Shown: positions 5,290 to 6,795 of the stretch, in pieces
How the letters are laid out: each line of letters opens with the position of its first letter
Position numbering within the stretch: position 1 is the stretch's first letter
Assembly (NCBI GenBank): GCA_002686355.1
Contig: NZBV01000004.1
Location: forward strand, 1 to 6,795
DNA from: Candidatus Pacearchaeota archaeon
GTDB lineage: Archaea; Nanobdellota; Nanobdellia; Pacearchaeales; GW2011-AR1
Reading direction: 5' to 3'
DNA length: 6,795 bases
Notes under the pieces: generated by a model
Database searches by the model: none
Told to the model about the DNA's origin: nothing
The model's input: the letters and a program-made list of their open reading frames with translations, nothing else
Translations under genes and position numbers: made by a program

Positions 5290-5297
5290 TTTATAAG
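5290..5297 (+). promoter_or_regulatory. Proximal TATA box of tbp
   Basis: TTTATAAG lies about 30 bases before the ATG at 5324 and would give a nearly leaderless tbp transcript. A GTG at 5297 that could extend the reading frame overlaps this box, which argues against that GTG being the start. Confidence 0.45.
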
Positions 5298-5323
5298 TGA
5301 ATTTTTCTATCTCTATCTATAAA

Positions 5324-5887
5324 ATGCCAAAAAAATCGCCAAGCAATTACAAAGTCCAGAATATTGTGGCAACAACTTCTCTAGAAAAACCGATTCCATT
5401 GACAAAACTTGCAAGAACCCAACCGAATACAGAATATAATCCAGAAACTTTTCCAGGACTTGTCTTGAGGATCAAACAGCCAAAGTCAGCAGTACTGGTC
5501 TTTTCATCAGGAAATCTCGTTTGTACAGGAACAAAATCAGTCGTGCAAGTAAAACAGGTTATCCAAGAAGTGATCAAACAACTGAAAAAAATAAATGTCA
5601 AGATAACTGCGAAACCAAAGATTACAGTCCAGAATATTGTCGCATCTGGCACAATTAACCTGAAGCTCAATCTGAACTTCCTTGCATTAGAAATGGAAAA
5701 CACAGAATATGAACCAGAACAATTTCCAGGTCTTGTCTACAAATTAGCAGAACCAACTGCAACCTTTCTTCTTTTCAGCAATGGAAAACTTGTCTGCACA
5801 GGAACAAAAGACAAAGCACAGCTTGAAGACAGCATGAAGCAGCTTTTAAAAAACGTGAAGGTAGCACTGAAGAATTATAAGCGATAG
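5324..5887 (+). CDS. tbp: TATA-box-binding protein (TBP)
   Basis: This 187-residue protein is archaeal TBP, the general transcription factor that binds and bends TATA boxes and recruits TFB and RNA polymerase. It consists of two direct repeats, about residues 9-92 and 99-183, each opening with VQNIVA (11-16 and 102-107) and containing a FPGL motif and a CTGTK motif (67-71 and 158-162). The four Phe residues that kink DNA in TBP correspond to Phe43, Phe60, Phe134 and Phe151, all present. The duplication is still visible in DNA as a 15-base exact repeat, AGTCCAGAATATTGT, at 5353-5367 and 5626-5640. The C-terminus is basic (KNYKR), without the acidic tail found in many archaeal TBPs. The ATG at 5324 is chosen because the usual family start lies just before the first repeat and because the upstream GTG (5297) overlaps a TATA box. 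MCM begins 60 bases downstream with its own promoter. Confidence 0.96.
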   Translation: MPKKSPSNYKVQNIVATTSLEKPIPLTKLARTQPNTEYNPETFPGLVLRIKQPKSAVLVFSSGNLVCTGTKSVVQVKQVIQEVIKQLKKINVKITAKPKITVQNIVASGTINLKLNLNFLALEMENTEYEPEQFPGLVYKLAEPTATFLLFSNGKLVCTGTKDKAQLEDSMKQLLKNVKVALKNYKR

Positions 5888-5918
5888 ACCAAAAACCACT
5901 CTTGAATTCTCATAAATC

Positions 5919-5924
5919 TATAAA
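5919..5924 (+). promoter_or_regulatory. TATA box of mcm
   Basis: TATAAA, in the context ATCTATAAAAAC, begins 29 bases before the ATG at 5948. This predicts transcription starting at or within a few bases of the start codon, so the mcm mRNA is probably leaderless. It lies in the 60-base gap after tbp. Confidence 0.5.
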
Positions 5925-5947
5925 AACTTAACAGATCTCTAATAACT

Positions 5948-6795
5948 ATGGACGGAAATACAAGGCCTAAAACAGAAGAGTTAGTGATTGAAGCAAAGAA
6001 TTTTTTTGAACTCCACAAAAAAGAACTGGGAGAATCAATCAGAAAAGGGAAAAATGTAATATATCTTGATTTTATGAAACTAACAGAATTTTCAAATAAA
6101 ATCTCTGACGAGCTCCTGGCAAACCCCGAAGATACTCTAAGAATCATTGAACTTGCAATTGAAGAATCTGGTTTAGTCAGTAATGTAAGGGTGAGGGTAT
6201 TCAATCTCCCAAAAAACCAGGAAATAAAAGTCAGAAATATTCGTTCTCGTCATTTAAATGAAATAATTGTAATTGAAGGCATCATAAGACAGGCTTCAAG
6301 TGTTCTGCCTCAGGTTGTAAATGCAAAGTTTGAATGCCCAAGTTGCGGAACAGTCATTTCAGTTTTACAAATGGAAAAAAAGTTTCGGGAACCAGCAAGA
6401 TGCTCTTGCGGAAGAAGAGGCGGATTTAAATTACTAAGTAAAGAAATGGTGGATACCCAAAGACTTGTTGTTGAAGAATCCCCTGAATCATTATCCGGGG
6501 GAGAGCAGCCAAAAAGGATAGACACTTTTGTAAAAGAAGATTTAGTTGAGCCAAAAATGGAAGAAAAAACCACTCCTGGTGCAAGAGTAAAAATAATTGG
6601 AGTCTTAAAAGAAGTTCCTGTTCCTTTAAGCACAGGTGGGCTTTCAACAAGATTTGCACTTGCAATTGAAGTAAACAATATAATCCCTCTTGAAGAAACA
6701 TTTGAAGAACTCGACATTACAGAAGAAGATGAAAGACAAATCCTTGAACTCTCGCAAGACCCTCAGATTTTTGAAAAGCTTGCAAAAAGCATCAC
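5948..6795 (+). CDS. mcm: MCM replicative helicase, N-terminal part (cut by window edge)
   Basis: The frame is open from the ATG at 5948 to the window edge (282 codons plus two bases) and matches the N-terminal half of archaeal MCM, the hexameric 3'-5' helicase that unwinds DNA at replication forks. Residues 1 to about 100 are the helical A domain. Residues 100-245 are the OB-fold containing the zinc-binding insert (Cys130, Cys133, Cys152, Cys154), the signature DTQRLVVEESPESLSGGEQP (169-188) and the region of the DNA-binding beta-hairpin (about 222-236). EEDERQILELSQDPQIFEKL (259-278) is the linker just before the AAA+ ATPase, which lies outside the window, so Walker motifs cannot be checked. 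The second half of the zinc site is Cys-x-Cys rather than the Cys-x2-Cys of the Methanothermobacter protein. A TATAAA box 29 bases before the ATG suggests leaderless transcription independent of tbp. A minus-strand frame across 6310-6717 is a shadow of this gene. Confidence 0.93.
   Translation, partial: MDGNTRPKTEELVIEAKNFFELHKKELGESIRKGKNVIYLDFMKLTEFSNKISDELLANPEDTLRIIELAIEESGLVSNVRVRVFNLPKNQEIKVRNIRSRHLNEIIVIEGIIRQASSVLPQVVNAKFECPSCGTVISVLQMEKKFREPARCSCGRRGGFKLLSKEMVDTQRLVVEESPESLSGGEQPKRIDTFVKEDLVEPKMEEKTTPGARVKIIGVLKEVPVPLSTGGLSTRFALAIEVNNIIPLEETFEELDITEEDERQILELSQDPQIFEKLAKSI

Noticed and set aside
5297..5323. GTG at 5297 as tbp start
   Set aside because: It overlaps the proximal TATA box and adds nine residues not expected in archaeal TBPs.
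5353..5640. 15-base direct repeat (5353-5367 and 5626-5640) as a possible mobile-element or recombination site
   Set aside because: Both copies encode the VQNIVA start of the two TBP repeats, so the repeat reflects the ancient internal duplication of TBP.
5875..6717. Minus-strand frames across the tbp-mcm junction and mcm
   Set aside because: The plus strand encodes MCM with clear signatures; the opposite frames are low-complexity shadows.

Overview
The window looks like a stretch of archaeal chromosome, AT-rich (roughly one third G+C by eye) and lysine-rich in its proteins. Three genes are diagnostic of Archaea: an archaeal-type ATP-dependent DNA ligase, a TATA-binding protein (TBP) made of two direct repeats, and the N-terminal half of an MCM replicative helicase. 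Compact spacing, scarcity of Shine-Dalgarno sequences and TATA boxes about 28-32 bases ahead of start codons fit a DPANN-type lineage (Woesearchaeota/Pacearchaeota-like). That lineage is an inference from style and cannot be settled from one window.

Layout. Bases 6-440 are a decayed peptidoglycan amidase (T7-lysozyme/PGRP fold) that has lost its start codon, carries an in-frame TAG and has lost one zinc-binding histidine. Bases 441-631 are a long leader region with a strong TATA box and several dyads. Next comes a two-gene oxygen-defence operon: rubrerythrin (632-1216) followed one base later by a two-iron superoxide reductase/desulfoferrodoxin (1218-1577). A small three-helix membrane protein (1669-1929) overlaps the start of the DNA ligase gene (1926-3653) by four bases. 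Bases 3654-4038 hold no intact gene, but contain a palindrome, a possible broken minus-strand gene and the promoter of the next gene. Bases 4039-5133 encode a membrane protein with six predicted helices and a C-terminal Schlafen/AlbA_2 domain. After a short gap with another possible minus-strand relic come TBP (5324-5887) and MCM (from 5948, running off the right edge).

How the genes work together. Superoxide reductase reduces superoxide to hydrogen peroxide without releasing oxygen, and rubrerythrin reduces the peroxide to water, so the pair is a complete anaerobe-style detoxification route. Ligase, TBP and MCM belong to DNA replication and transcription and are all on the plus strand. Each appears to be driven by its own promoter, or in the ligase case by that of the membrane protein. 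The least ordinary items are the membrane-anchored Schlafen/AlbA_2 protein, whose candidate catalytic carboxylates are present, and the amidase pseudogene, whose substrate (murein) archaea do not make.

No rRNA, tRNA, CRISPR array or insertion sequence was recognised. All coding assignments rest on reading motifs by eye, without database searches.
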